From positions 359,501 through 423,500 of the forward strand of contig JAQGDQ010000159.1 of NCBI GenBank assembly GCA_030141605.1: a stretch of 64,000 bases of DNA, given 5' to 3'. Shown here piece after piece: positions 50,701-61,511 of this stretch (position 1 is the stretch's first letter; every line of letters begins with the position of its first letter). The DNA is from Tubiluchus corallicola (taxonomy: Eukaryota; Priapulida; Priapulimorpha; Priapulimorphida; Tubiluchidae). The notes beneath the pieces were generated by a model. The model was not told the DNA's origin and searched no databases. It was given only the letters and a program-made list of their open reading frames with translations. The translations under genes were made by a program, and so were the position numbers.

Positions 50701-53700
50701 TAATTTGAATAAGTGATGAAATGTTAAAGTTAGTGGATTAAGAAAGCACAAACACGTAAATCATTGAAGAAGGAAATGACTATGTCCTAATTAGATTGTT
50801 TTGGTGTGATTCTGCAACACATTTTTCCATGGAGTACATAAAAACTCAATCCTTTTTTTATTTGTTTTAATGTCTTGTAAGTTAAAAATATTAAATTTAG
50901 TTTACGAGGATCATCACAACATAAGAAAACTGCCGAGAAAAAATTTACCCGGAAAATGCAAGGTTTGCCCCATGGCAGCCAGACTATGACGATATGATTG
51001 ACTAAAATCATGGATTTTACTTAAAATAGAAAAAAGTTGAATTGCGTTGCTTCGCACTTTGAGCTATTTGGTTAGTTGCACATTATAACTATTTGAAATT
51101 TTTGCTAATTTGTGTTTAATTGTTAAATACAGTAGGTGCCGCTTAATAAACTCACGGTTTATTGACTCAAAAACACCTGGAACGGGCCGCTTCTATTCAA
51201 CTACACATAAAAACTATCGGTAATTGACTCAAATAACTCCGCATAATTGACTCAATATTTTTCTTTCCCGTACTTAAAATAAGATATTTGTATGTGCCAA
51301 AAGAGCCTTTCCTACTTTTATGTCATATTTACTTCCTTTTTGTGCACTATGTATGCAGAAACAATCATGGTAAGTACTGTTTTGTTTATAAGCAGGTACG
51401 TTTATCATGCACTAATACGCTAGCGTAGCGGTTTTGCTTTGAATTTGTTACCCCATCACCCACTATTACCCAAAGAATTTCTGGAAGCTAAACATTTGAT
51501 CACTTGCCTAGCAGTTTCCTTTTAATGCTCATGTTGCAAATCACACTTTCAGGCTTTATGAGTTAACAGTCAAAGATGCAGGTACAGTAATCAGCCGGTA
51601 TTTCTTGTGACTTGCAAGAATAAGCATCGTACAGGAAATAACGGCAATGTAAGGCACATTTTAGTCGCACACATCAACAGATTTTCAATATTTTTATAAT
51701 ATGCGAGAACTTTGTGGGTCAACTTCTTCGCGAAAAAATGAAGCAGCCGACTTTGAAGGAATTTTTGTAATTTTTGCAAATAATTAGACCTGTGTGATTT
51801 TGTAAAGTATACTTTTTAATTTATTGCTAATTCACTTATATAAATTAATATTTTACAATATTTTTTCTAATTTTTAAGTGCACACAGGATTTTAGGCAAA
51901 GTTTCAAAAATTCATTAAAAACCTTTGCAGTGCATAGTAAGCTGATGACTCATACTTCTATACCTGTAATACTACACCTGTCAGTTAATAGGTTCAGTCG
52001 GTTAATTGGGTCAAAACACGTCAGTCCCATAGTGAGTCTATTAAGCAGTGCCTACCTATCTTGTTTTTTTTTTGTGCAGATATTACACCTTGCATAATGA
52101 TGAAAGTTTTGTCATCGAAATGTCAGGAATCAAAATAAATTAGTTATTATGTTACTGCTAGCATGAGTGCTTTGTGGTCTCTTTCAAATTAGAGACAGAT
52201 TTCCTCATCAGTATACTTTCTCATTTCCAAAAATTGACAAAACACGTTTTTAAAATATAACTAAAATTTAAATCTAATGTACAATCTAATATCCGGCTTC
52301 GACACTCCCTTTTCAACTTGTGTTTTTTAGTGATACTGGGACATATCCACCAGAAAGCTGCATTTTTGGCCAACTACTTAATATCAGTGCTGTTTTAAGT
52401 AAGTAAATCAAGTATTTACTGTGCTTTGATATTTAAAGTGTTAGGCTAACATCACTACATCTAATATAAGTCTAAGGCCCACATACTTTTGCTTCACATT
52501 GTGGGCAACAGACTTCTCCTGCTTACTTTAGAATGATTAAGAAAAGTGTTGTTATTTTTTAAACTTGAAGGCTGAAGCTACTAACTTCTAGTAAAAACAA
52601 TGATAATAAATAATGGTTTCATGTTGTTCAGGGGTGTGCAAATTATCTGACTAGCCATGCAACATTAAACATTCCCGCAATTCCTGTGGGCCACATGCAG
52701 TTTGGTCAAGGAGCCAAGTACAGTAGGACTTAATAACGATTTTTTGTCATCCGATTTGCGCACATCATTACTACTACACTCAAGAAACTATTTTAGAAGT
52801 TATTAAAATTTATATTAAAAACCATATATTTCGTCATGTCTGACATTGACATTAAGTGACAACCGTCTTGTAAGGGTTAATGCCATCCGATCTAGAGGAA
52901 AAAACTACCTGCACTATCTTCAGCTGGATCGCGTGGGCTGCACTTTCATTACATTGACAAACCTCTTCGCGGGCCGCAGTTTGCATACCCCTGATGTTGT
53001 TGATCAACATGAAAGACAGTTCTGCAAACAGCCTATTTAAATCTTACACACTTTAGTAGTAAATATATGTGTATGCTAAATATATATTTGTACTTATTTG
53101 TACATTTCTTTGACGTCCAGTTGACGTTTGTGTGTCTCTTTCATTTTGTTAGCCCTGTTTATTTGTTATCTAGTTCGGCAGTGCACCTTGCGACACTGCT
53201 TTACTCAATGATGAGTGCTTGCTGTGGTTGATGGCACTACAGCCTACATTGTTATTGAGGATAATCTTCTGAACCAACAGAGACGTTTTAGCTATTTTTA
53301 TATATAGTCTTCCTCACCAAAAGAAACAATTGAAGGCACTTCGGCAATTTAAAGAGCTTACTCCTGGCAGCTATTTCTCTCACTTCATTGCATTTTTAAT
53401 TGTCAAACTTTTTTACAAATTGTTTTAACTCAATAACTGACTTTCATTATATAGATGAGTACAGTTATGGTGTAATATCCCTTGGCCAGTTTTTTTACTT
53501 CTTTTGTAGTGGTTATTGGTCGAAATGTTCACGGCTAGCAATACTTAGATCTGACAAGAACATAAGGTTGACCTAGTAGATAAACAGTTCCTGTAAAACG
53601 ATTTTTGGAAAATTATGAACCAATTTGGAATTACCTCTTGTTTATCTTACATCTTGTTTCCCGATATTTTTTGGTATTTTTATTTATTCACAAATCAGCT

Positions 53701-56700
53701 AGTTGTTGTGTCACAGAATACAAGCCATTAAGTTTAAAATTTTGGTTTCTCAAACAGTACGATAGATATACTAGATGAATTATTGAGTTCTCAGATATTA
53801 AACAAATTATTTCTCATAGTGGGAATATCAGTATACATACGTTATCGTCAAGCAGTAGAGTACCACAGGGAAGGACCATATTCACTGCTGATACTGAACA
53901 AGATAGCTTTAGCACTGGGATTAATTGCATCTGCTGGTGTTAGCCTTGTTGCAAATTTCCAGGTGAGAATACAATCTTTCACCCACTGCTATTCTGATAA
54001 TATACTTTTTAGTGTGTTTTAACATACAGGCAAAGGTAAGTAGTCACAGTATATGCTTGGTTGCAAAGTTAATGGCTGCTTGGTTAATAATAGATGAGTA
54101 ACTGCCATGAGAGTACGTCTTAGCTGTTTCATCCCCTATACTTCTATCAAGTAAGCCTATGCAGATATTCACCCACCGTAGGTAAGACGACACCTATGCC
54201 GGTTGAATATTTCATCTCAGAGAAATATTATTGATAATAGGCTAGATTGCAGTCTTGCCACCACCATCTCTATTAGGTAGACATTACTACTGGGTACTAG
54301 CTTCTGGTCTAGTTGTGTAAAAATATCAGTAACTGGATTTTTCAGCAATTATATACCATTATTGCTAATGGAAAATTTCTTGCGAATTATTTGGCTAAAA
54401 AATTAGTGACCACCATGATGTTGATTATAGTGGCACGACATATTTTATTTCTAGAAATTACCGCATTTTGTGTTGTAATAACTATTTATGTATTGTAATG
54501 AATTTTGTTAATTTTTTACATAGAAGCACTTATCCCGACTGCTTGTGTATCATTAAGTTTTGCATTGTGTGGTTACTCTAATGTGTGGCCGTACACTAAG
54601 TAGAATCAGACATTTTTCTAGAGCTGTTTTAGTTTGTCTTATAAAACCTTTCAGTGTATTAGAGATAAATTAGTCATTCTGCTGCATTGTTTTTTCTGTA
54701 AATGAAAGAAAAATCAACCTCACCTTTTTTTTGGACTGAGGATCAATTTGTTGGCTTTTAATGGTATTTTTATACTTCTGTTATGTTCTTTTTGAAATTA
54801 TGAATTAACCATCATATTGTTTCTGTGTAGACATGTCAGCCCAGAAACTTCTGTTTTTCATTTCTAATCATTTGTGAATTTACTAAAGTGTAAGCTTTTT
54901 TATTAAAAAAATGAGTTGCAATTTGATAGTTGGCTTTTAGATGGAACTTTTCGTAAAAGCTGTCCATTTACGGGCAGATTCTTTTATTTCAGGAAACCAG
55001 TGTAATCACGGTCCACTTGATAGGTGCTTTGTTAGCATTTGGGCTTGGTATTGTGTATGCTTGGCTGCAGCTATTCATGACGTATCGAATGTGTCCAGAG
55101 TTAAGAAGGATACCAGTTTTTGCTGCAAGATTACTTATTAGTGTAACAGCAACACTGTGCTTTTTTGGAAGTATTCTTTCTCTTACTGAAACACTCATTC
55201 TTAGAAAATTAATTAACACAATTTTACATGAGTGTATTTTGGATATGTGTTATCCAAAATACAAAAATTTTTCCGTCTTTTCTGATAAATTTTAAGCTTT
55301 GTGAAGTTGTTTTTAAACAATAGTTATAGAATCTATAATTATTGATGCAAATCCTCTATCATATCAAGTCGATACAGGACATAGCTTAGTTTTGTTATCA
55401 TATTAGTAATAACACAAAAAATCGTCATGTTATCAATACCAAATCACAGATGTATGTGAGTCTGTACTAATTTTACTTCTGAGAAAAAGAAAGTGCCAAA
55501 TTCCTGCAGCTCAAGCAGAAATTAATTACTTACTAAAGTTTTTTTTTTAATTTAACATGCTTTTATCTCTTATAACTAATCTTCTTTCAAGCAAAATAAA
55601 TCAGTTTTCATTGAATCACTCAGGTAGTATCGACTAACAACATTACTTTAACAAAATGTTGTTTGCTATGCATTTCATTTCTTTCATTGCACCATTTTAA
55701 TTTTGTACAAATGAAATGCATTTTAGTGGCTTCCAAGAAATACAAAAAAGCAGAACATTTGCATAATGCTAGAATTTTGACATGAAGTTCAGAAAAAGAC
55801 AATTTCCTTAACTTTGGCTAAAGCTTTTATTGCAGCTGCAATTGCAAGCAAGCAGTTTGATGGTGATGATCCTACTAAGTGGTATCCAGAAGATGGAGTA
55901 AGTGTAAACTTTGCAAATGTTTTAGTTTCTTGAATGTTATTGTTGGTCATCAGCATGGAAACACCACTGACAAAGAAGTTTATGACAGTGCTAAGAAATT
56001 TATGACAATGCTTGAAAACTGTTTGCTATTTTTGCATTAAAATCGCTCCTTGATTTTTTAAGCTGTTAAAACGTAAATTGACAATGTGAAAAAACAGCTT
56101 CCACTCTTTTGGCAAAAATCACACGTCAAAATACACAGTGATTTTTGCTGGCAGCTAGAGAAAATTTTAAGTGTCTGTAAATGACGGTTACTAAAAGGTG
56201 AATAGTGAAAACTTCAAGACAGAACTCTTATGTTTCATTCAAAAAAAAACATTTAGTGTGAAACTTCTGCATCATCACTTTATGATATTAATAAATTTCA
56301 TTTTATTTTAAGGGTTGGCCAGCACATGTTGTAAGCACAGCTTGTGAATGGGTAATGGCAGTTGCCTTTATGTGCTACTTTGCAACGTACATATTTGAGT
56401 TTCGTAAAATTGACATGACAGCGCCGCATGTAAGTAATTAATAAACATTTCGCGTAAGACAAGTCACTACGTATATCCTAGAATTATGAACTCTAACTTG
56501 GGTCTATCACATTGACCCTTGATTGGAACTGAAGCTAAGTCACAGCCGTGCCAATTCTTCTTTCAGATACAGCTTAGAAAGTTAGTATAATCATTGAGAG
56601 GTTATACTATTTTTTTTCTTGAGCATTAAGATTATACGTAATTGACATAACTTGATTGGTTTATTTCTGTAAACATCTGCAAATAAATAGTTTGATGTAT

Positions 56701-56811
56701 TCACAATAGTTTTATGTCGTCTTTTAAATTTTACAGGTTTATATTGTAGAAGATGTTCTGCCCTTACCGATAGATCCAAATGATGACAACAGATATGGAT
56801 CTATGAGCTGA
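47772..56811 (+). CDS. DRAM: DRAM-family six-pass membrane protein (eight exons, 253 aa)
   Basis: Exons: 47772-47836, 48509-48562, 52331-52398, 53820-53962, 54993-55170, 55836-55897, 56313-56429, 56737-56811. Phases agree (762 nt). The product matches DRAM/DRAM2 (damage-regulated autophagy modulator, lysosomal membrane; Frag1/DRAM/Sfk1 superfamily). Landmarks in family order are VALKHVEPGFPYISDTGT, PPESCIFGQLLNISAVL, VYIRYRQ, ASAGVSLVANFQ, TACEWVMAVAFMCYF and FEFRK. Six hydrophobic helices are visible; the first is MTVLFLFPLSVVILVPLTF. The C-terminal tail is short and acidic. The first exon was chosen because its AG|T phase completes Ser-Tyr as in DRAM2. The exon 5 donor (GTATTC at 55171) is the weakest join. 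Intron 2 (3.8 kb) holds a LINE relic and a MITE. Poly(A) signals lie at 58132 and 58327. Confidence 0.9.
49172..49480 (+). pseudogene. LINE reverse-transcriptase C-terminal relic
   Basis: A frame in DRAM intron 2 reads KHRSFKWVMGHALRLPEN, then KKAFYQSV and KKQRGSKLLTWKDFMQKALN. This resembles the region after the RT domain in non-LTR retrotransposons (RxLKWxGHVxRMP... RGRPxxTW). No catalytic RT or endonuclease part is found upstream, so this is a 5'-truncated or decayed copy. The clade is not assignable. Confidence 0.55.
49631..49868. repeat. Tandem duplication, two units of ~115-124 bp
   Basis: Both units begin GCAGCCTTAGCAGAAGAA and end AGTAATGAACATTTTTCTT. The second has an extra ~10 bp. 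They lie in DRAM intron 2, just downstream of the LINE relic. Confidence 0.93.
51130..52056. mobile_element. pogo/Tigger-like MITE in DRAM intron 2
   Basis: The left end CAGTAGGTGCCGCTTAAT and the inverted right end GGTAGGCACTGCTTAAT are imperfect terminal inverted repeats that continue through AACTCAC/AGACTCAC. The element is flanked by TA dinucleotides (51128-51129 and 52057-52058), the usual Tc1/mariner-superfamily target duplication, and the CAGTAG start is typical of pogo/Tigger elements. The left end also has three nearby TTGACTCAA-type repeats. I see no transposase frame in the ~927 bp. Confidence 0.75.
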
Positions 56812-57547
56812 GTTCCTTGCAATTATTGTATCAATTGTTTCTGTATTCTTTTCAAAACAGTCCAAAGTGCTTTATTTATTATTAGTTGCATTAGGAAATC
56901 ACTGACTGTCAACGTTCCACAACATCCCACTGTTCATTCCTAATGTCTCCCAAAATTACACCTGCACTGAGATATATTTCTTAAAATGCAGTGCTTTTAA
57001 ATGTGATGTTTGGGTACTCCTGTAGGCAAAATGTGTTAACGCAACTTGAAGTGTACTTGTATGTTCTCATGTTTTTTTTCATATTTATGTTGTTGTTACA
57101 TTATATTATTATCATTAATGTTGCTAGTAGTAAAAAAGAGAGTCAAATACACTGTCCAAACTTACAGGCACCGCACTTAGTCTGAGACATTTTACATTCA
57201 ATCACAAAAATTTTTAAAACATGCATTATTTGTCCACCATTATTTTTCATTTTTGCATAAGTTTTTCACTGTTCCGATTATACTTCTAAAGTTACAGAAT
57301 CCAAAATTACCTAGTTAAAATGCTGCAGACTAGTGACAGTGTTTCGATGACACTACAGGGATCCAGGTGCATACTCGTTAAGGCCAACTCAAGTCGAGTC
57401 CAGCTGTTGCCACAAGCTTGCACCATTGCTGAAAGCGTTTGAATTTAAGTCACAGAAGTTAAATTCACATTGCATTGCGTTTCTGATACTCTGATTTGTT
57501 TAATAATTGAAACAGAAAACTGAGAAACCTGTGCATACTATCCTGGG

Positions 57548-57700
57548 ATCGAGTCCATAATGAGCCTACACCCAGTGCAAATGCTTAACTGGACCAAATC
57601 TGCACTAAGCCTGCACTCAGTGTAAATGCTGGGCTGGACCAACTCTTTGCTGAATCTGCACTTGTTGTAAATGCTAACTGGGCTGAGTCCATTCTGGATA
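57548..57700. repeat. Degenerate ~46-bp tandem repeat, about 3 units
   Basis: The phrases CAGTGCAAATGCTTAACTGG, CAGTGTAAATGCTGGGCTGG and TTGTAAATGCTAACTGGGCT recur about 46 bp apart, each followed by CTGCACT-type sequence. Confidence 0.75.
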
Positions 57701-58131
57701 TGGACTGGATTTGCCAATGTAAATGGGTGTGTGAAACCTGCCTATAGAGTTTCACCAAGGAATTTCTTTAAATACTGACATACATTTAAAATTTTAGCTA
57801 CATTGCCATTATTCCAAGAAGGTGCTTATATGATCAAGTTTAACATGCAACTAGTAAGTTTGTACGATTTTTTTGTAATATCCCCCGTAACTGAGTGTAA
57901 TCTTCTAGTACGTAATCAATTCAATATGCAAATGAGTTACTGCTTATTGGTACAAGTGCCAAACAGTAATCGTGAAAAGTTTAGTTATACTGAATATATA
58001 TTGTTATGTGACTATAATATTTTACTGTTACCTCCTAATTTGTGATAACTGAAAAACTTTTATAGTTATGCTCCTGATATGAACTACGGGAAGAAATTCT
58101 GTTGTTATTTTTATACGTCACTGTTACTTTG

Positions 58132-58137
58132 AATAAA
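58132..58137 (+). terminator. Candidate poly(A) signal of the DRAM gene
   Basis: AATAAA lies about 1.3 kb after the DRAM stop codon; a second copy is at 58327. Either would give a long 3' UTR. Confidence 0.4.
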
Positions 58138-59109
58138 ATGTTATGTTTTCCATCGGCTCTTTTGCTGTGGATTAAAAATTATTAATTTACTGGGAGGTAG
58201 AGTCTGTATAGAGACTATGCTACGATGTAAGCACATGTATTATCTTTTACTACAGCAAGGTTGCAAAAATTGCAAAACTTAGTTTGATTAGTGATATATA
58301 TATTAATTCTTATGGTTTAAAATATGAATAAAAAATGGTTATATAACGTCATTGTTGTACATTTCGTATAAATTACAGATAATGTTATTGTTATTTTTGA
58401 TATTTTGTGCAGTTGTTTTCAATATATTTCTCATATTCAGTAAACTATTTGATGTTTTCTAGCAGTTCACACTAGTCTTTTGGTAAAGAACAGAATTATT
58501 AATCACCTGGGAGATGGAGGCCATAAATTTCAAAGATTGTTAGACTTTTGATAAAAGTGCATTTGCTGTCATCTTATCCAGTTAATGGGTGACCTGTGTA
58601 ACAAATTAAGTTTCATACATTACTTATCTTATTTGAATAGCCAACCTATTCCAGTTTATTACCATGCAATAAAACAGGTTTATTCCTCAGCTAATATACT
58701 AATCAGTAGGTATATTTTTATAATTTAATTACTCAAACCTATTGTTTACGAGCTTAAGTCATTTCATGTGTTACTCATGTCTGCTGTAGAACATATGATA
58801 CCAATGGTAGTGTGTTGCTGTGTTTTGTTTTTTGTAAATGCGGAATTACTATTACACTTAGAGATATCAGTAAATTACGAAAGGTATGATTTTTCTGCAG
58901 TTAAAGGTTAAAGCTGATTTAAGAACCAGATAAATGAAACCATAGCCACGCTCATGCAGTTACATTTGTTGCATTGTCTTGTTACATAGTTACTGCTTTT
59001 AATGTCTAAAGGTAAATCTGGTATTGACTAATGCTAAAAATGTTATTGAACTCATAGAAGAATATATGACTTCAAATATTTTTAATATATTCACCGTTTT
59101 TCAAATATT

Positions 59110-59600
59110 GATTTGCAAGCTACCTGGAATTAAGCAAAGCCTTCTGAGCACACAAGCAGCCTGGTACTAAGCAAAGTCCAATCAGTTGGGTTCTGAGCAC
59201 ACAAGCAGCCTGGTACTAAGCAATTAAAATTCATTCTGCTGGCTTCTGACCACACAAGCAACTTGGTACTAAGCAATTAAAGTTCACTCTGCTGATTTCT
59301 AAGCACACAAGCAGCCTGGTACTAAGCAAAGTTCAATAAGATTGGCTTTTGGCTATCCAGGCAACTTGGTACTAAACGAAGTTCAATCAGCTGGCTTCTG
59401 GCTATGCAGGCAACCTGCTACTAAGCAGAGTTCAATCAGTTGGCTTCTAAGCATCCAGGTAACCTGACATTAAGCAAGGTTCAGTCAGTTGATTTTTGGG
59501 CATCCAGGCTACCTGGTGCTAAGCAAATTATTAAGTTCAATCAGCAGGCGTCTAGGCATCCAAGCAAACAGGCACTAAGGATATTCAATAAGCTGGTTTC
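59110..59600. repeat. Minisatellite of ~45-60 bp units, about 9 copies
   Basis: Imperfect units share CACAAGCAGCCTGGTACTAA, GCAAAGTTCAATCAG and TGGCTTCTG. They become more divergent to the right, where CATCCAGGCAACCTG variants dominate. The array is intergenic and not open in any frame as a whole. Confidence 0.9.
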
Positions 59601-61230
59601 TCTATCATGTTGACATAGATCTTCTCACGGCGGAATTCGCAGCCAAATGTCAATTGGCATATTGCATGACATCGCGCTGACGGGTTAATTCTAGCGTCGT
59701 CATTTATGATTAGCTGTAATCTAGCCATAGCCAGGTATACTGTGTTCAGAATGGGCTACTGCAATATACGATTATTGTACGCCAGCCTTGCTTTTAACCG
59801 GTGTTTGCTGAAACATGAATCAGTTTTTATAGCGAAATAGTGTAAAGAAAAAGGATGTTTTGTGAGAATTCAAGTCTTCGAAATTTACTATAGCATCGTC
59901 TGTGCCTTTAGACTAGGATTAAAATTATTTTTGTGTGAAATCGTGTCACTTGTGCAGATCAGTTCAGTTATGCTCATTGGCAGATTTAAGGGTATTTAAG
60001 CGGCTTTGTTGGAGCTCCAGCATTATGTTTTAAGCAGGTGTTGCTTGTGTGTGTAATCCAAACATTTACTTTAAGTAGACGCATGACCTACCTAGCTTTG
60101 TGTTTTATGTTTAGTCGCTAAAAATCTAAACAGTATTAATTTTGCTATTTTTCGAAAGTCTCATTTGATGCTTTTACAAAAGGGTATACTTTACTGGCAG
60201 TGTTTCATGTACATTACGAAAATTGCTTGTGTAACATTGTGAAATTTTTCATTTGCTATTGCACGCAATTATACAGTTGTATAAAATATAAGCCAACTTG
60301 ATTTTTATTTTTTCACAAACCGGCAATTGGTTTGAATTTTACTTTCAGCAGCTCTGGTGAAAAGCAAACAACGAAAATGTTGTAGATGGACCCTTTATCA
60401 AGTCAAGTATGTATATCAGGTAGCAATATATATATTGTACACGTGAACTAGCAATACCTATAGGTGACAATATACGCAATGTTATTCACCCATTTAAAAC
60501 GCCTTCAAAAGGTAAAATGTTTTATTTGTTCAGATGATGTTACTTGAAGAAACAAAGGTGCTCTTTACTGACATCAAGTCTTAAAGCGTTGACAAAAAGC
60601 GATTCGTAAACTTTGGATTGACTTATTTGCCTTTGAATTCTTGCTTGATTCATCGTCACGTTGGGATAAAAACAGTTGTAATCTTGCAAGCTTAAGATCG
60701 TGATCCTGTCAGGCAGGTAGGTTGTGTCTATGGTTAACTGCGTGCCATGCGTGGTGAGCACGGACCTGTCTCGGGAGGGTAAATCCTCTGTTACCAAGGA
60801 ACGCAGCGTCTGCATCCATGCATGGGGTAGAAAAACAAAAAGCGGTCGAAAGAAAGCGGTCCTGACAGAGACAGATCAGGATCCTGTTACCAGTTTAACA
60901 GAGTACTACATATCATGGTGGGCTTGTTTGGATAGCTGTTGATTTAGTTCCAATGGTTGATTTATGGTGTACCGATGATGTGAAATTAGAATCATATAAT
61001 TTTATAACAGTTTGCGCTGTCATGATAATAATAATATGATTCGCCCATAAATGCCAAAAGTACAAGATGACACTGAGAAAATGTAACGAAATATTAATCT
61101 TGCCAAGTGCTTCTATGGACTAGGTTATTAGACGTGTTCATCACTGGCTAGAAACGGTACTTCACTTTCATCAGCCAAGTATTTTGAATTTTTGATTAGC
61201 CAGTTTTGCGTTCACCAAATTCTATCTGTG

Positions 61231-61238
61231 TGACGTCA
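61231..61238. promoter_or_regulatory. Full palindromic CRE-type site
   Basis: TGACGTCA, the CREB/ATF consensus, lies two bases before the SLC16-like start codon. It is in or just upstream of the leader. The match is exact; any regulatory role is inferred. Confidence 0.3.
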
Positions 61239-61240
61239 AT

Positions 61241-61511
61241 ATGGGTGCAAGTCCACAGGAAACAGAAACTCTAAAACAAGCAGAGAATTCGGAAAAGAAG
61301 CAAGCTGACACTGAGCCGATTCACATGTCTCATTGTGATCACGGATGGGCATGGATGATCTTGTTGGCTTCATTCATCATCAACGCAGTGATATTGGGGG
61401 TGACTAATTCTTTTTCTGTTTATTACACCGTCTTCCTCTTTGTTTTCAAGCAAAGTAAATCTGATACGGCTTGGATTGGTTCTATTCAATTAGGACTCAT
61501 GTTCTTTATAG
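61241..61511 (+). CDS. SLC16: SLC16 monocarboxylate-transporter-like gene, first coding exon (partial)
   Basis: The exon starts at an ATG and ends in a donor (ATAG|GTAAGT, phase 1) after 90 codons. A 30-residue hydrophilic cytosolic N-terminus leads into DHGWAWMILLASFIINAVIL. This matches the family motif DGGWGW at the start of transmembrane helix 1. GVTNSFSVYYTVFL and SDTAWIGSIQLGLMF then match the helix 1-2 loop and helix 2 of MCT proteins (F..F.....W..S). SLC16 members carry lactate, pyruvate, thyroid hormone or aromatic amino acids across the plasma membrane; the substrate cannot be told from this part. The rest lies right of the window or in exons I could not recognise before 64000. Confidence 0.85.

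Larger units (their letters stand above)
56812..61240. other. Intergenic region between DRAM and the SLC16-like gene
   Basis: The first 1.3 kb is the likely DRAM 3' UTR, with AATAAA at 58132 and 58327. Next come repeat arrays (57548-57700 and 59110-59600) and a more GC-rich stretch at 60540-60940 with an open 91-codon minus-strand frame. I see no family-assignable exon. Confidence 0.5.

Noticed and set aside
57803-58045. 80-codon plus-strand frame
   Set aside because: It lies in the probable DRAM 3' UTR, has no domain and no splice context.
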